A stretch of 6,663 nt of DNA from Elusimicrobiota bacterium (lineage in GTDB: Bacteria > Elusimicrobiota > Elusimicrobia > 2-01-FULL-59-12 > JACPXA01): assembly GCA_016196785.1 (NCBI GenBank), contig JACPXA010000131.1:1-6663 (forward strand), read 5' to 3'. This document shows positions 1 through 5,503 of the stretch, one piece after another. The notes beneath the pieces are model-generated. The model saw only the letters and a program-made list of their open reading frames with translations, was not told where the DNA came from and ran no database searches. The translations under genes and the position numbers were made by a program. Position 1 is the stretch's first letter, and every line of letters begins with the position of its first letter.

Positions 1-3
1 GCC

Positions 4-1125
4 GTGAAATACCTCTGGCAACACGGAAGCTGGCCTCGCTTAAGCTGGAAGAGCGAATCCTTGCTCCCATTGATCAGCAAGGCGCGTCTGGCTCAGGGAA
101 AGCTTCTGGCCAAAGTGGCGCGTCTAGGTTTTAAGCTCAGCCGGGAGGCCCGCGCGGACATCCTCACCGAGGAAGCCGTCAAAACATCCGCCATCGAAGG
201 GGAGCGCTTGAACCGGGAATCGGTGAGATCCTCTGTGGCGAGACATTTGGGGCTGCCAACCGCTGGTCTGCCGCCTTCAAATCGTTCCGTGGATGGCTTA
301 GTGGAAGTTCTACTCGAGGCAACTCAGAACTACGATAAGCCTCTTACGGCGATGCGGCTCAAGCGCTGGCAGGCGGCGCTTTTCCCAACCGGCTACTCTG
401 GATTGACGCGGATTCAAGTGGGGAAGTGGCGGGGGCAAAAGCACCCTATGCAGGTTGTCTCAGGCGCAGTAGGTCGGGAAAGGGTTCATTACGAGGCCCC
501 TCCGGGTAACCGGGTTGAAGAGGAAATGCGGCGATTCCTTTCGTGGTGGAAGACCCGTCTGGGGCAGGAGGACGGGCTTCTGCGTTCGGGCCTGGCCCAT
601 TTTTATTTCGTGACCATTCATCCTTTTGAAGACGGCAATGGCCGCATTGCCCGGGCTTTGACCGACATGGCCTTGGCGCAGGATGAAAAGCTTCCCACCC
701 GTTATTACAGTCTCTCCTCCCAAATCATGGAAGAGCGGGACGATTATTACGGTGTCCTCGAAGCGTGCCAGAAAGGAACCGGGGATGTCACCGAATGGCT
801 CCGCTGGTACTTGGGATGTCATACCCGCGCGGTGGAAGGGGCTCAGAAACTGATTGCGGACGTCCTGGCCAAGGCGGAATTCTGGCAGTATCGCAGTCAA
901 ACGGCTATCAATGAGCGGCAGCGGAAGGTGGTGAACCGGCTCTTGGACGCAGGGAAAGGGGGGTTCCAGGGAGGACTGACGACTCGCAAGTACGTTTCGA
1001 TGACCCAGGTAAGCCGGGCGACTGCCTTCCGCGAAATCTCGGGATTATTGGAAAAGGGCTTCCTACTCCAAAATCCAGCAAAGGGCCGCAGCGCCAGTTA
1101 CGACCTGAACTGGCCTGCGATATAA
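4..1125 (+). CDS. Fic family protein with N-terminal DUF4172-like region and C-terminal winged helix (probable AMP-transferase)
   Basis: 373 residues from a GTG start. The opening MKYLWQHGSWP matches the usual beginning of this Fic subfamily, so the gene is probably complete although it starts at the window edge. Residues 1-90 form a helical N-terminal domain carrying TSAIEG at 61-66, which fits the (S/T)xxxE(G/N) inhibitory motif; Glu65 would clamp the ATP site. The Fic core carries HPFEDGNGRIAR at 206-217: His206 is the catalytic base, Asp210 would bind Mg, and the GNGR loop would hold the phosphates. Residues about 304-370 look like a winged-helix DNA-binding domain (TTRKYVSMTQVSRATAFREI). 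Known for the family: transfer of AMP from ATP to target hydroxyls, usually in the cytoplasm, with activity restrained by the inhibitory helix. The C-terminal DNA-binding domain suggests autoregulation or a DNA-associated target (inference). The target cannot be read from the sequence. The upstream promoter lies outside the window. Confidence 0.93.
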   Translation: MKYLWQHGSWPRLSWKSESLLPLISKARLAQGKLLAKVARLGFKLSREARADILTEEAVKTSAIEGERLNRESVRSSVARHLGLPTAGLPPSNRSVDGLVEVLLEATQNYDKPLTAMRLKRWQAALFPTGYSGLTRIQVGKWRGQKHPMQVVSGAVGRERVHYEAPPGNRVEEEMRRFLSWWKTRLGQEDGLLRSGLAHFYFVTIHPFEDGNGRIARALTDMALAQDEKLPTRYYSLSSQIMEERDDYYGVLEACQKGTGDVTEWLRWYLGCHTRAVEGAQKLIADVLAKAEFWQYRSQTAINERQRKVVNRLLDAGKGGFQGGLTTRKYVSMTQVSRATAFREISGLLEKGFLLQNPAKGRSASYDLNWPAI

Positions 1126-1196
1126 GGGTGGCTCCGACGATCGCGTGTGGGAGCTCGACTCTGCTCTCGGATTTGAGCACGATTGATCTCAGAAAC

Positions 1197-2375
1197 TTAT
1201 GCTCGGCCCCTGGCAGATTCCACTTTCACGGGCAAGAAAGCCAAGATCAGCTCTTTCCTTGCCCGGAATCCAGCAGCCTCTTTTACAATAAGCTCCATGT
1301 TGAGAAGTTCGTTTAAATCTCTGGACAGCGTCTTCCGGGTCTTCTGAGCATAGGCTGTAGCCAAACGCGGACTTATCGCCGGCAATTTATCCATCGGCAC
1401 AGGATCGGATTGCTTCGATAACTCCAACGCCAGATGCCGCCTGCGAATATCACAGGCGGCCTTCTTATCCCCAAACGCCTCATGCACATAATTCCGCCAC
1501 GCAACATCCCACTGCTGTCCACGGATAAGCTCCAGTTGCGACTTGAGGCCGTCGAGGAGTCCCTGCACAGCGTAGCTCAAAAACGGCACGGCTTCTCCTC
1601 CCGTCTGACTTGCGCGGTCTAATTGACGATAGTATTCGGTTCTGGTTTGGTTGTAATGGTTGCTCAACAAATGAGCGGCAGGAGCAGGTACTCCGGAGCC
1701 GATGAGTAATTGAAACTCCATAAGCCGGGCCGTGCGGCCGTTTCCATCCCCAAAGGGATGGATCCACGCCAAGTAGAGATGGGCGATCATGGCTTTAAGA
1801 ATAGCGTATACAATCTCCATCCCCTGCTGTGCCATAAACGACTCGCTATTGAGCCAATCGCAGAGTCTTCCCAGGAGATGCTCGCAGTCTTCCGCTGGGG
1901 CTCCACGGTAACGGGCGACGACAACGGGGTGTGTTCTTATCTCACCCGGGGCCACGTCCTCGGGGAGGTTCAGCTTGTTCAGGACGAGCCGATCGAATTC
2001 CTTGATCGTTCCAACGTCCAAACCTAAAGATTCTCCCTTTTGGATCCTCGATGTAATCCAGTTGCAGGCGGCAACAATGTTGTCTATCTCTTGAACGAGG
2101 TACTCCCTCGAAGGAGGCAACCGGAGCTTTCCTTCCAGATGCTGCAGTACTTCCTGTTCAGAGAGCGTGTTTCCCTCAATCGCCGTCGTGGCCAAGATGC
2201 CCTTGGCGAGATAAAGCTGATGCAGTTGTTTGGCGGTGTCAGGTCTCAACGGAACCCCGGCAATATGCTCACACTTCGACTGGCACTCGCCCAACATGAT
2301 CCAAAGCTTCTCCGGTGCCTTCCGAAGATCCACGGAGAATCTTATCCATGGATGCGTCCTCTCAAATGTCCTCAT
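1197..2375 (-). CDS. Fic family protein, second subfamily (probable AMP-transferase)
   Basis: 392 residues from ATG at 2375. A TTG five codons upstream (2390) is in frame, but the GAGGTGG just before the ATG is a good ribosome binding site spaced about 6 nt from it, so the ATG is preferred. Residues 63-68 read TTAIEG, an N-terminal inhibitory (S/T)xxxE(G/N) motif with Glu67. The catalytic motif HPFGDGNGRTAR lies at 206-217, with His206, Asp210 and Arg217 all present. The segment before it (about 140-160, with GEIRTHPVVV and RYRGAP) resembles the beta-hairpin or flap region that binds the target. The C-terminus (about 310-365) looks like a helix-turn-helix. It shares little sequence with the neighbouring Fic gene outside the motifs, so the two are not a recent duplication. 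The genes converge with 71 bp between stops and no clear terminator hairpin plus T-tract there. The cellular target is unknown. Confidence 0.92.
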   Translation of the reverse strand: MRTFERTHPWIRFSVDLRKAPEKLWIMLGECQSKCEHIAGVPLRPDTAKQLHQLYLAKGILATTAIEGNTLSEQEVLQHLEGKLRLPPSREYLVQEIDNIVAACNWITSRIQKGESLGLDVGTIKEFDRLVLNKLNLPEDVAPGEIRTHPVVVARYRGAPAEDCEHLLGRLCDWLNSESFMAQQGMEIVYAILKAMIAHLYLAWIHPFGDGNGRTARLMEFQLLIGSGVPAPAAHLLSNHYNQTRTEYYRQLDRASQTGGEAVPFLSYAVQGLLDGLKSQLELIRGQQWDVAWRNYVHEAFGDKKAACDIRRRHLALELSKQSDPVPMDKLPAISPRLATAYAQKTRKTLSRDLNELLNMELIVKEAAGFRARKELILAFLPVKVESARGRA

Positions 2376-2393
2376 AATTGTCCACCTCAATAT

Positions 2394-2399
2394 ATTATA
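2394..2399 (-). promoter_or_regulatory. Candidate -10 box of the minus-strand Fic gene
   Basis: On the minus strand a perfect TATAAT lies 18 nt before the ATG at 2375. No good TTGACA-like -35 lies 16-18 bp upstream; that position is AT-rich and overlaps a palindrome. A start point 6-7 nt after the box would leave a leader of about 12 nt, placing the SD at the very 5' end of the RNA, which is tight. The AT-rich context could also yield this hexamer by chance. Confidence 0.4.
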
Positions 2400-2416
2400 A
2401 CAGAATGAGTAGTGAA

Positions 2417-2431
2417 AAAATAGACTATTTT
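2417..2431. promoter_or_regulatory. Perfect 15-bp palindrome, candidate operator upstream of the minus-strand Fic gene
   Basis: AAAATAGACTATTTT has two 7-bp arms around a single central A. It sits where the -35 element for the TATAAT at 2394-2399 would fall. Dimeric repressors commonly bind such short palindromes. A natural but unproven candidate ligand is the winged-helix or HTH end of one of the Fic proteins. It could also be a chance AT-rich palindrome. Confidence 0.35.
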
Positions 2432-2466
2432 GATGTCCAATAATGTGTCCGATTTGTTTGAATTAG

Positions 2467-2589
2467 AGGCTTCCTGAAAGAATTCTGAGGAGAAATGCTG
2501 CGGCGAAACAGCGTGCCTTCCTGGACGATTTTCGAACTTGGTGCCGGAGGGAGGAAGCCCTTCGGCTAGCGGAAATGGTGCCTCGGTAG
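2467..2589 (+). pseudogene. Possible remnant of a small HTH protein gene
   Basis: The open frame from 2467 to the TAG at 2587 encodes a protein-like stretch containing AKQRAFLDDFRTWCRREEAL then RLAEMVPR. This resembles, from memory, the start of small helix-turn-helix proteins of the terminase-small-subunit or phBC6A51 homeodomain-like type (KQRAFL..F...G....A..LAGV). The frame has no ATG, GTG or TTG before this stretch. An ATG at 2495 preceded by GAGGAG is in another frame, so one missing base would be needed to join it. The TAG cuts the frame before a second helix. A decayed gene end fits best. It is short enough that chance is possible. Confidence 0.25.
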
Positions 2590-2604
2590 GGGTACGCTTC
2601 CCGG

Positions 2605-3336
2605 TTACTCCTCAAGCCTTGAAAGGCACGCGCTGAGGTTCGCGCGGTTGACGGCTTTGGCGAACGCCTCGGATATTACCCGCTCTCCGGAACCAAAACC
2701 CCAGACGTTCATCCTGGTCACGCGTTCGCTGATCGAATCCTCGCAGAGCAGTTCTTGGCCCTTCTTCATCCTCAAGACATACCCTGCTTCACCAATCCAC
2801 TTACCGAAATTGAAGTCTAACATAAGATGCCGAACGAGTACTTCGAGCGTAACTGGGTCTGAAGATCCGCCACCTTCAACAACAGCATGCTGTTGGTAGA
2901 AATTTTCACCTGTCGAGCCGCTGGCAACTGGAACGCCGTTGGCTCTGAATCTCTCCTCGAACGCCTTCTGAAATATGCCGACCAAATCCGTCTCCTGAAA
3001 GGTCGGCTCTCCAGGCACAGCGAAAGAGATCAACCCGAAAGCGAAAACGCCCAAAAGCCGCGCCCCGAACGTTGTTCTCACGCCAGGACCCAGAAACTCC
3101 CGATCAAGGCGTTCATCCTTGACCACTACTCGGACGGCAGACTTGGGGACCGGAAGCGTTTCCCTCGGCACTTGATACTCTATCTTTATACCGCTCGTAG
3201 TAGCGCGTAGCTGCTGAGAGAGACCCGCGCAGCCGGAAAGCCCAAAGACAAGAAGGAGGCACGTGGTACGAGTAATTCCCGCAATTGGAGGTTTCGATTT
3301 TGGCCTAAGTCTCAAAGCTTCCCCCTGTGAGTCCAC
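2605..3336 (-). CDS. Predicted lipoprotein, possibly YajG-like
   Basis: 243 residues from GTG 3336. A basic N-terminus (RLRPKSK) is followed by a hydrophobic stretch (TTCLLLVFGLSGC) ending in the lipobox LSGC at residues 33-36, so Cys36 should be lipidated and the protein anchored in the inner or outer membrane. A shorter start is plausible: TTG at 3315 is preceded by AGGGGGA at SD distance and gives a more usual 29-residue signal. The mature part begins with a beta-type segment (SAVRVVVKDERLD), contains a small hydrophobic patch (LLGVFAFGLISFAVPG, about 113-128), then an amphipathic helix and beta strands. This layout recalls YajG-like periplasmic lipoproteins, but I cannot assign the family firmly. 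It is divergent from the plus-strand cluster with 39 bp between starts. A TAGAAT at 3352-3347 on this strand could be its -10. Confidence 0.8.
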   Translation of the reverse strand: MDSQGEALRLRPKSKPPIAGITRTTCLLLVFGLSGCAGLSQQLRATTSGIKIEYQVPRETLPVPKSAVRVVVKDERLDREFLGPGVRTTFGARLLGVFAFGLISFAVPGEPTFQETDLVGIFQKAFEERFRANGVPVASGSTGENFYQQHAVVEGGGSSDPVTLEVLVRHLMLDFNFGKWIGEAGYVLRMKKGQELLCEDSISERVTRMNVWGFGSGERVISEAFAKAVNRANLSACLSRLEE

Positions 3337-3357
3337 TTATCCCGGGATTCTAACATT

Positions 3358-3367
3358 AAAGGAGGTG
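3358..3367 (+). promoter_or_regulatory. Near-perfect Shine-Dalgarno that fixes a TTG start
   Basis: AAAGGAGGTG lies 8-9 nt before TTG 3376 and matches the 16S anti-SD almost completely. No ATG or GTG lies at a proper distance, so a weak TTG start is paired with a very strong ribosome site. Confidence 0.75.
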
Positions 3368-3375
3368 CTGACATT

Positions 3376-3783
3376 TTGTCGGATGAGGGAGCGAATGAGT
3401 GGGAAGAGAACTACAACGCCGTGGCGGAGCGCCGATGCAACATGGAGGGGCAAGAGTCCACCGCCGTGGAGATTCGTGATTGGCTACTCAAACAAGGATT
3501 GGCTGAGGCGCAAATCCGCCAAGAATTTCTCCAGGTCAATGAGGAGGGGGTATGCAGGGCGAAAGCCGAGATCAAAGAGCTTGATGTGAAGGTAGCTCTG
3601 GAATTGGAGCAGGCGGCCCTCCTGGCTTCTCTGCCAGCCTCCGGCCACGAACTGGACAAGATCATCCGCTACGAGGCGTCCCTGGATCGGCAACTCTACA
3701 AGGCGATCAACCAGCTCGAACGGCTCCAGAGAAGGCGAAAAGGGGAGACCCTTCCCGTTCCTATCGTGCTGGAGGAAAACTGA
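3376..3783 (+). CDS. Conserved-looking orphan protein, charged and largely helical
   Basis: 135 residues from TTG, the start being decided by the SD at 3358-3367. The N-terminal 90 residues are acidic, charged and helical, without signal peptide or membrane segment. The C-terminal block at about 91-124 is distinctive: HELDKIIRYEASLDRQLYKA followed by INQLERLQRRRKGE. I recall the pattern RYE..LDRQLY.A...LERLQRRR.GE from the ends of many unannotated proteins in environmental bacteria, often downstream of a KHG-type basic N-terminus that is absent here. No function is known to me. The 3' end contains GGAGGA within its LEEN codons, which would serve as the SD of the next ORF, 1 nt after the stop, suggesting translational coupling. 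It heads a plus-strand cluster with the small ORF and zinc-ribbon gene that follow. Cytoplasmic (inference). Confidence 0.75.
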   Translation: MSDEGANEWEENYNAVAERRCNMEGQESTAVEIRDWLLKQGLAEAQIRQEFLQVNEEGVCRAKAEIKELDVKVALELEQAALLASLPASGHELDKIIRYEASLDRQLYKAINQLERLQRRRKGETLPVPIVLEEN

Positions 3784-3784
3784 A

Positions 3785-3877
3785 ATGGGTTCGTTTCGTA
3801 AAAAGTCCGTATGGAGTTTAGAAGTCGCTCTGTGTTTGAGAACAGCCGGATGGACTGACATAACCCAGGAGATTTAG
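3785..3877 (+). CDS. Possible 30-residue small ORF between two orphan genes
   Basis: ATG 3785 follows the upstream stop by 1 nt and has GGAGGA at 3771-3776, 8 nt away. The ORF ends at TAG 3875. The peptide starts MGSFRKKSVW and ends AGWTDITQEI, with a basic start and an amphipathic middle (SLEVALCLRT). The next candidate gene starts at ATG 3883, 5 nt after this stop, with GGAG at 3868-3871 inside the small ORF. The ribosome site and spacing on both sides support translation. The peptide matches nothing I recognise, so it could be a leader peptide, a real small protein or chance. Confidence 0.35.
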   Translation: MGSFRKKSVWSLEVALCLRTAGWTDITQEI

Positions 3878-3882
3878 GACAA

Positions 3883-3955
3883 ATGACGGGCGGTCGAACA
3901 TTTTGGGAGTCGGTGGGGGACGAGTAGGAAGACAGCCGTAGAGGACTGCCTTTCT
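3883..3955 (+). pseudogene. Out-of-frame 5' end of the zinc-ribbon gene (single-base frameshift)
   Basis: From ATG 3883 the frame reads MTGGRTFWESVGDE and stops at a TAG (3925). If one T is removed from the TTTT run at 3901-3904, the reading becomes MTGGRTFGSRWGTSRKTAVE followed by DCLSL, and joins the long frame without any stop. This basic start followed by (T)xVEDCLSL is the N-terminus I recall for this orphan family, so ATG 3883 is likely the ancestral start. No ATG, GTG or TTG exists in the long frame between the upstream stop (3884-3886) and TTG 3956, which strengthens the frameshift reading. It is either a real mutation or an error in a homopolymer. Confidence 0.6.
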
Positions 3956-4462
3956 TTGAGTACAAGCTGTTTCCGAGACTGGGGTGCTTTTAAACCGATA
4001 GTCAGCTTCGCCTCCGGCGGCATTCAGTGGAAGAACGGGGTTGGCGAGGTTACCTCCAGCATCGGGTACAGCTTCACGCAAAACCCTTCGCCCCGCCTGA
4101 CCGTTTTCTACACGCAGACCCGCCCGGGCACCGAGGAAAAGCGGGATCTCAATTACTTCATCGAGCTGGCCACCGTACCCTGCCGGTTTGGGGGCTTCCA
4201 GTACTGGTTCATTTGTCCTGCGGTCAAAAACGGCGTGTCCTGCCACCGCAGGGTCATGAAGCTCTACCTCCCGCCTGGAGCCGTCTATTTCGCTTGCCGC
4301 TGCTGCTACGAGCTTACTTACCGCTCCTGCCAGGAACATGACGGGCGGCTGGCGAAGCTGGCCAAGAATCCTCTGGCAGTCTATGCCTTGATGAACAGCC
4401 CGAATCCCAGGGACCAACTCAAAGCGTGCAAGGCGGCGCTCATTGCAAAAGGTATCCTATGA
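3956..4462 (+). CDS. Zinc-ribbon orphan protein, open part of a frameshifted gene
   Basis: 168 residues from TTG 3956 as it stands; the intact protein would be about 192 residues from ATG 3883. The N-terminal half has beta-rich segments (SFASGGIQWKNG, SSIGYSFT, RLTVFYTQTR). The second half carries the diagnostic block TVPCRFGGFQYWFICP then SCHRRVMKLYLPPGAVYFAC and CCYELTYRSCQE. Cysteines at codons 4214 and 4241 (Cx8C) and 4295 and 4304 (CRCC, i.e. CxxC) form a plausible four-Cys zinc site. The family is common in environmental genomes but, to my knowledge, uncharacterised. The ribbon suggests nucleic-acid binding or a structural role (inference). The segment LSTSCFRDWGAFKP aligns without gaps to the usual LDVRRLHREGLLKP as I recall it, so only the very start is out of frame. 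TTG 3956 has no SD, so unless rescued by slippage this copy may be poorly expressed. Confidence 0.7.
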   Translation: MSTSCFRDWGAFKPIVSFASGGIQWKNGVGEVTSSIGYSFTQNPSPRLTVFYTQTRPGTEEKRDLNYFIELATVPCRFGGFQYWFICPAVKNGVSCHRRVMKLYLPPGAVYFACRCCYELTYRSCQEHDGRLAKLAKNPLAVYALMNSPNPRDQLKACKAALIAKGIL

Positions 4463-4470
4463 TGATTTAC

Positions 4471-4499
4471 TTGACTGTCGTTATAGATCGTTATAGTAT
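4471..4499 (+). promoter_or_regulatory. Sigma70-type promoter of the HTH-ORF6N operon
   Basis: TTGACT (4471-4476), a 17-bp spacer and TAGTAT (4494-4499) make a near-consensus promoter beginning 9 nt after the stop of the zinc-ribbon gene. The expected start point, around A4506, lies only about 3 nt before the ATG at 4509, so the HTH mRNA would be leaderless or nearly so. Consistent with this, no convincing SD precedes the ATG. Confidence 0.7.
4478..4497 (+). repeat. 10-bp tandem direct repeat inside the promoter, candidate operator
   Basis: TCGTTATAGA is followed directly by TCGTTATAGT: nine of ten bases repeat with a period of 10, one helical turn. The second copy overlaps the -10 hexamer and the first fills the spacer. 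Two same-face sites in this position suit binding by a small repressor, most simply the HTH protein encoded immediately downstream (inference). Confidence 0.55.
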
Positions 4500-4508
4500 G
4501 GGTCCATC

Positions 4509-4700
4509 ATGCCTGAAGACCTGATTGACCGACTAAACGTCTACCGGCTGGAAAATAAACTCAGCCAGCCTCAGCTTGCCAAAAAGCTCGGCGTTACCTT
4601 TCAGACCGTAAACCGCTGGCTCAACCGGCACATGAAACCCGGCCAGATTCAGGAGTATCAGATCAAGAAGTTGTTGAAACAGCCTCGGAAAGTAAAATGA
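4509..4700 (+). CDS. Small Cro/CI (XRE)-type helix-turn-helix regulator
   Basis: 63 residues from ATG 4509. The HTH lies at about 18-40: KLSQPQLAKKLGVTFQTVNRW, with helix 2 QPQLAKKLG and recognition helix TFQTVNRWLNR. The flanks (LIDRLNVYRLENK before, IQEYQIKKLL after) complete the five-helix Cro-like fold, and the protein consists of little else. It lacks a protease, oligomerisation or sensor domain, so it is a minimal DNA-binding protein. Similar minimal XRE proteins occur as phage Cro-like repressors, antitoxins and controllers of restriction-modification genes. The last codon and stop overlap the next ATG as ATGA, so the pair is translationally coupled. The tandem repeat in its promoter is the obvious candidate autoregulatory site. 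The start is unusual in lacking a leader. Confidence 0.85.
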   Translation: MPEDLIDRLNVYRLENKLSQPQLAKKLGVTFQTVNRWLNRHMKPGQIQEYQIKKLLKQPRKVK

Positions 4701-5215
4701 GCCATATCGTTCCCATTGAGAGGGTCGAGAAACAAATCCTCCTATTCCGTGGCCATAAGGTGATGCTGGACAGCGACCTGGCAGAACTATACGGCGTAAA
4801 ACCCATCGCCCTTAGACAGCAGGTCAAAAGGAACCAAGCCCGGTTCCCTGAAGATTTCATGTTCCAACTGGGGGAGGACGAGGTGGAGGCCCTGGTATCA
4901 CAAAATGTGATACCTTCCAGGAAGCACCTGGGAGGGTACCTCCCCTACGTTTTCACCCAGGAAGGGATCGCCATGCTTTCCAGCGTGCTCCGCAGCAAAC
5001 GGGCGGTAATGGTTAACATCGCCATCATGCGGGCCTTCGTGAAGCTGCGGGAGATGCTGGCCAGCCACAGAGACCTTGCCCGACGGCTGGATGAGTTGGA
5101 GAGGAAGTACGACGTTCAGTTCAAGGCGGTCTTCGATGCGATCCGTAGGCTCATGGAACATCCTGAGCCGCCCCGACGGCAGATCGGCTTCCATGCGCAA
5201 AAGTCCCATGAGTAG
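4697..5215 (+). CDS. ORF6N domain-containing protein (antirepressor-like)
   Basis: 172 residues from ATG 4697, which overlaps the HTH stop. The ORF6N domain spans about residues 6-95. Its hallmarks are visible: IVPIERVEKQILLFRGHKVM, DLAELYGV, RFPEDFMFQL, and the conserved GGYLPYVFTQEGIAMLSSVL. After AIMRAFVKLREM the C-terminus (about 115-155) is charged and predicted coiled coil (HRDLARRLDELERKYDVQF), suggesting a dimer. ORF6N is a domain of phage and prophage antirepressor-type and DNA-binding proteins that is also widespread on chromosomes, where its role is poorly known. Coupling to a minimal HTH gene under one promoter suggests a repressor plus modulator pair (inference). The ribosome site would be the weak CGGAAAG inside the HTH gene, so expression probably depends on reinitiation. 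No phage structural gene is nearby, so this is a domesticated or isolated module. Confidence 0.88.
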   Translation: MSHIVPIERVEKQILLFRGHKVMLDSDLAELYGVKPIALRQQVKRNQARFPEDFMFQLGEDEVEALVSQNVIPSRKHLGGYLPYVFTQEGIAMLSSVLRSKRAVMVNIAIMRAFVKLREMLASHRDLARRLDELERKYDVQFKAVFDAIRRLMEHPEPPRRQIGFHAQKSHE

Positions 5216-5254
5216 CAATTTAGAATTTGAGCAATTGCGACAATGGAGGAACTA

Positions 5255-5503
5255 ATGAAAAGGATCGTCGTGTGTGTCTGTCTGTTGACCCTGTTAGCGC
5301 TGTTGGGCGCTTCTCCGGCTGAGGCCCGCCGCCGATCTTCCGGCTCTGGCATAACATCTGTTCGGCCTGCCGTTACACGAAGCGGGACATACCGCCAAGG
5401 CCACTATCGCACGACACCGGATGGTTCCAAGCTCAACAACTGGAGCACCAAGGGCAACGCGAATCCGATAACGGGCAGGAAGGGAACCAAGAATTGGTAT
5501 TGA
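5255..5503 (+). CDS. Small secreted basic protein with GHYRTTPDGSKLNNWSTKGN-type motif
   Basis: 82 residues from ATG 5255, chosen over ATG 5243 because GGAGG (5245-5249) is correctly placed only for the former. Residues 1-24 form a signal peptide: MKR, a hydrophobic core (IVVCVCLLTLLALLG), then ASPAEA with a signal peptidase I site before Arg25. The mature part is about 58 residues, very basic, opening with RRRSSGSG. Its C-terminal half holds GTYRQGHYRTTPDGSKLNNW followed by STKGNANPITGRKGT, a motif I know from short exported proteins of many Gram-negative bacteria, where it occurs alone or after low-complexity sequence, function unknown. It overlaps the start of the M48 protease gene, so the two are probably co-transcribed and both exported. 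It could be a partner or substrate of the protease (inference only). Confidence 0.8.
   Translation: MKRIVVCVCLLTLLALLGASPAEARRRSSGSGITSVRPAVTRSGTYRQGHYRTTPDGSKLNNWSTKGNANPITGRKGTKNWY

Noticed and set aside
1126..1196. Possible bidirectional terminator between the convergent Fic genes
   Set aside because: Only 4-5 bp stems (for example GCTCC/GGAGC with a 14-nt loop) and no T-tract on either side.
2536..2586. GGTGCC occurring twice and small AGCC/GGCT hairpin near the lipoprotein 3' end
   Set aside because: The GGTGCC copies are direct, not inverted, and the hairpin has a 4-bp stem without a U-tract, so no terminator or element end is supported.
3263..3589. 108-codon plus-strand open frame overlapping the lipoprotein and coiled-coil genes
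   Set aside because: Its start lies antisense within the lipoprotein gene and it reads out of frame through the gene at 3376, which has the better SD and coherent protein sequence.
3883..4348. 11-bp direct repeat ATGACGGGCGG at 3883-3893 and 4338-4348
   Set aside because: Repeats of 11 bp are expected several times by chance in a window this size, and the second copy lies within coding sequence (HDGR). No element boundary is associated with it.
3818..4417. 199-codon open frame on the minus strand opposite the zinc-ribbon gene
   Set aside because: It is antisense to a frame with clear family motifs and intact cysteine pairs, lacks recognisable domains, and its composition reads as a shadow.
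5215..5238. GCAATT/AATTGC inverted repeat after the ORF6N gene, possible terminator
   Set aside because: The stem is only 6 bp and AT-rich, the loop is 12 nt and no T-run follows. It is too weak to call a terminator.
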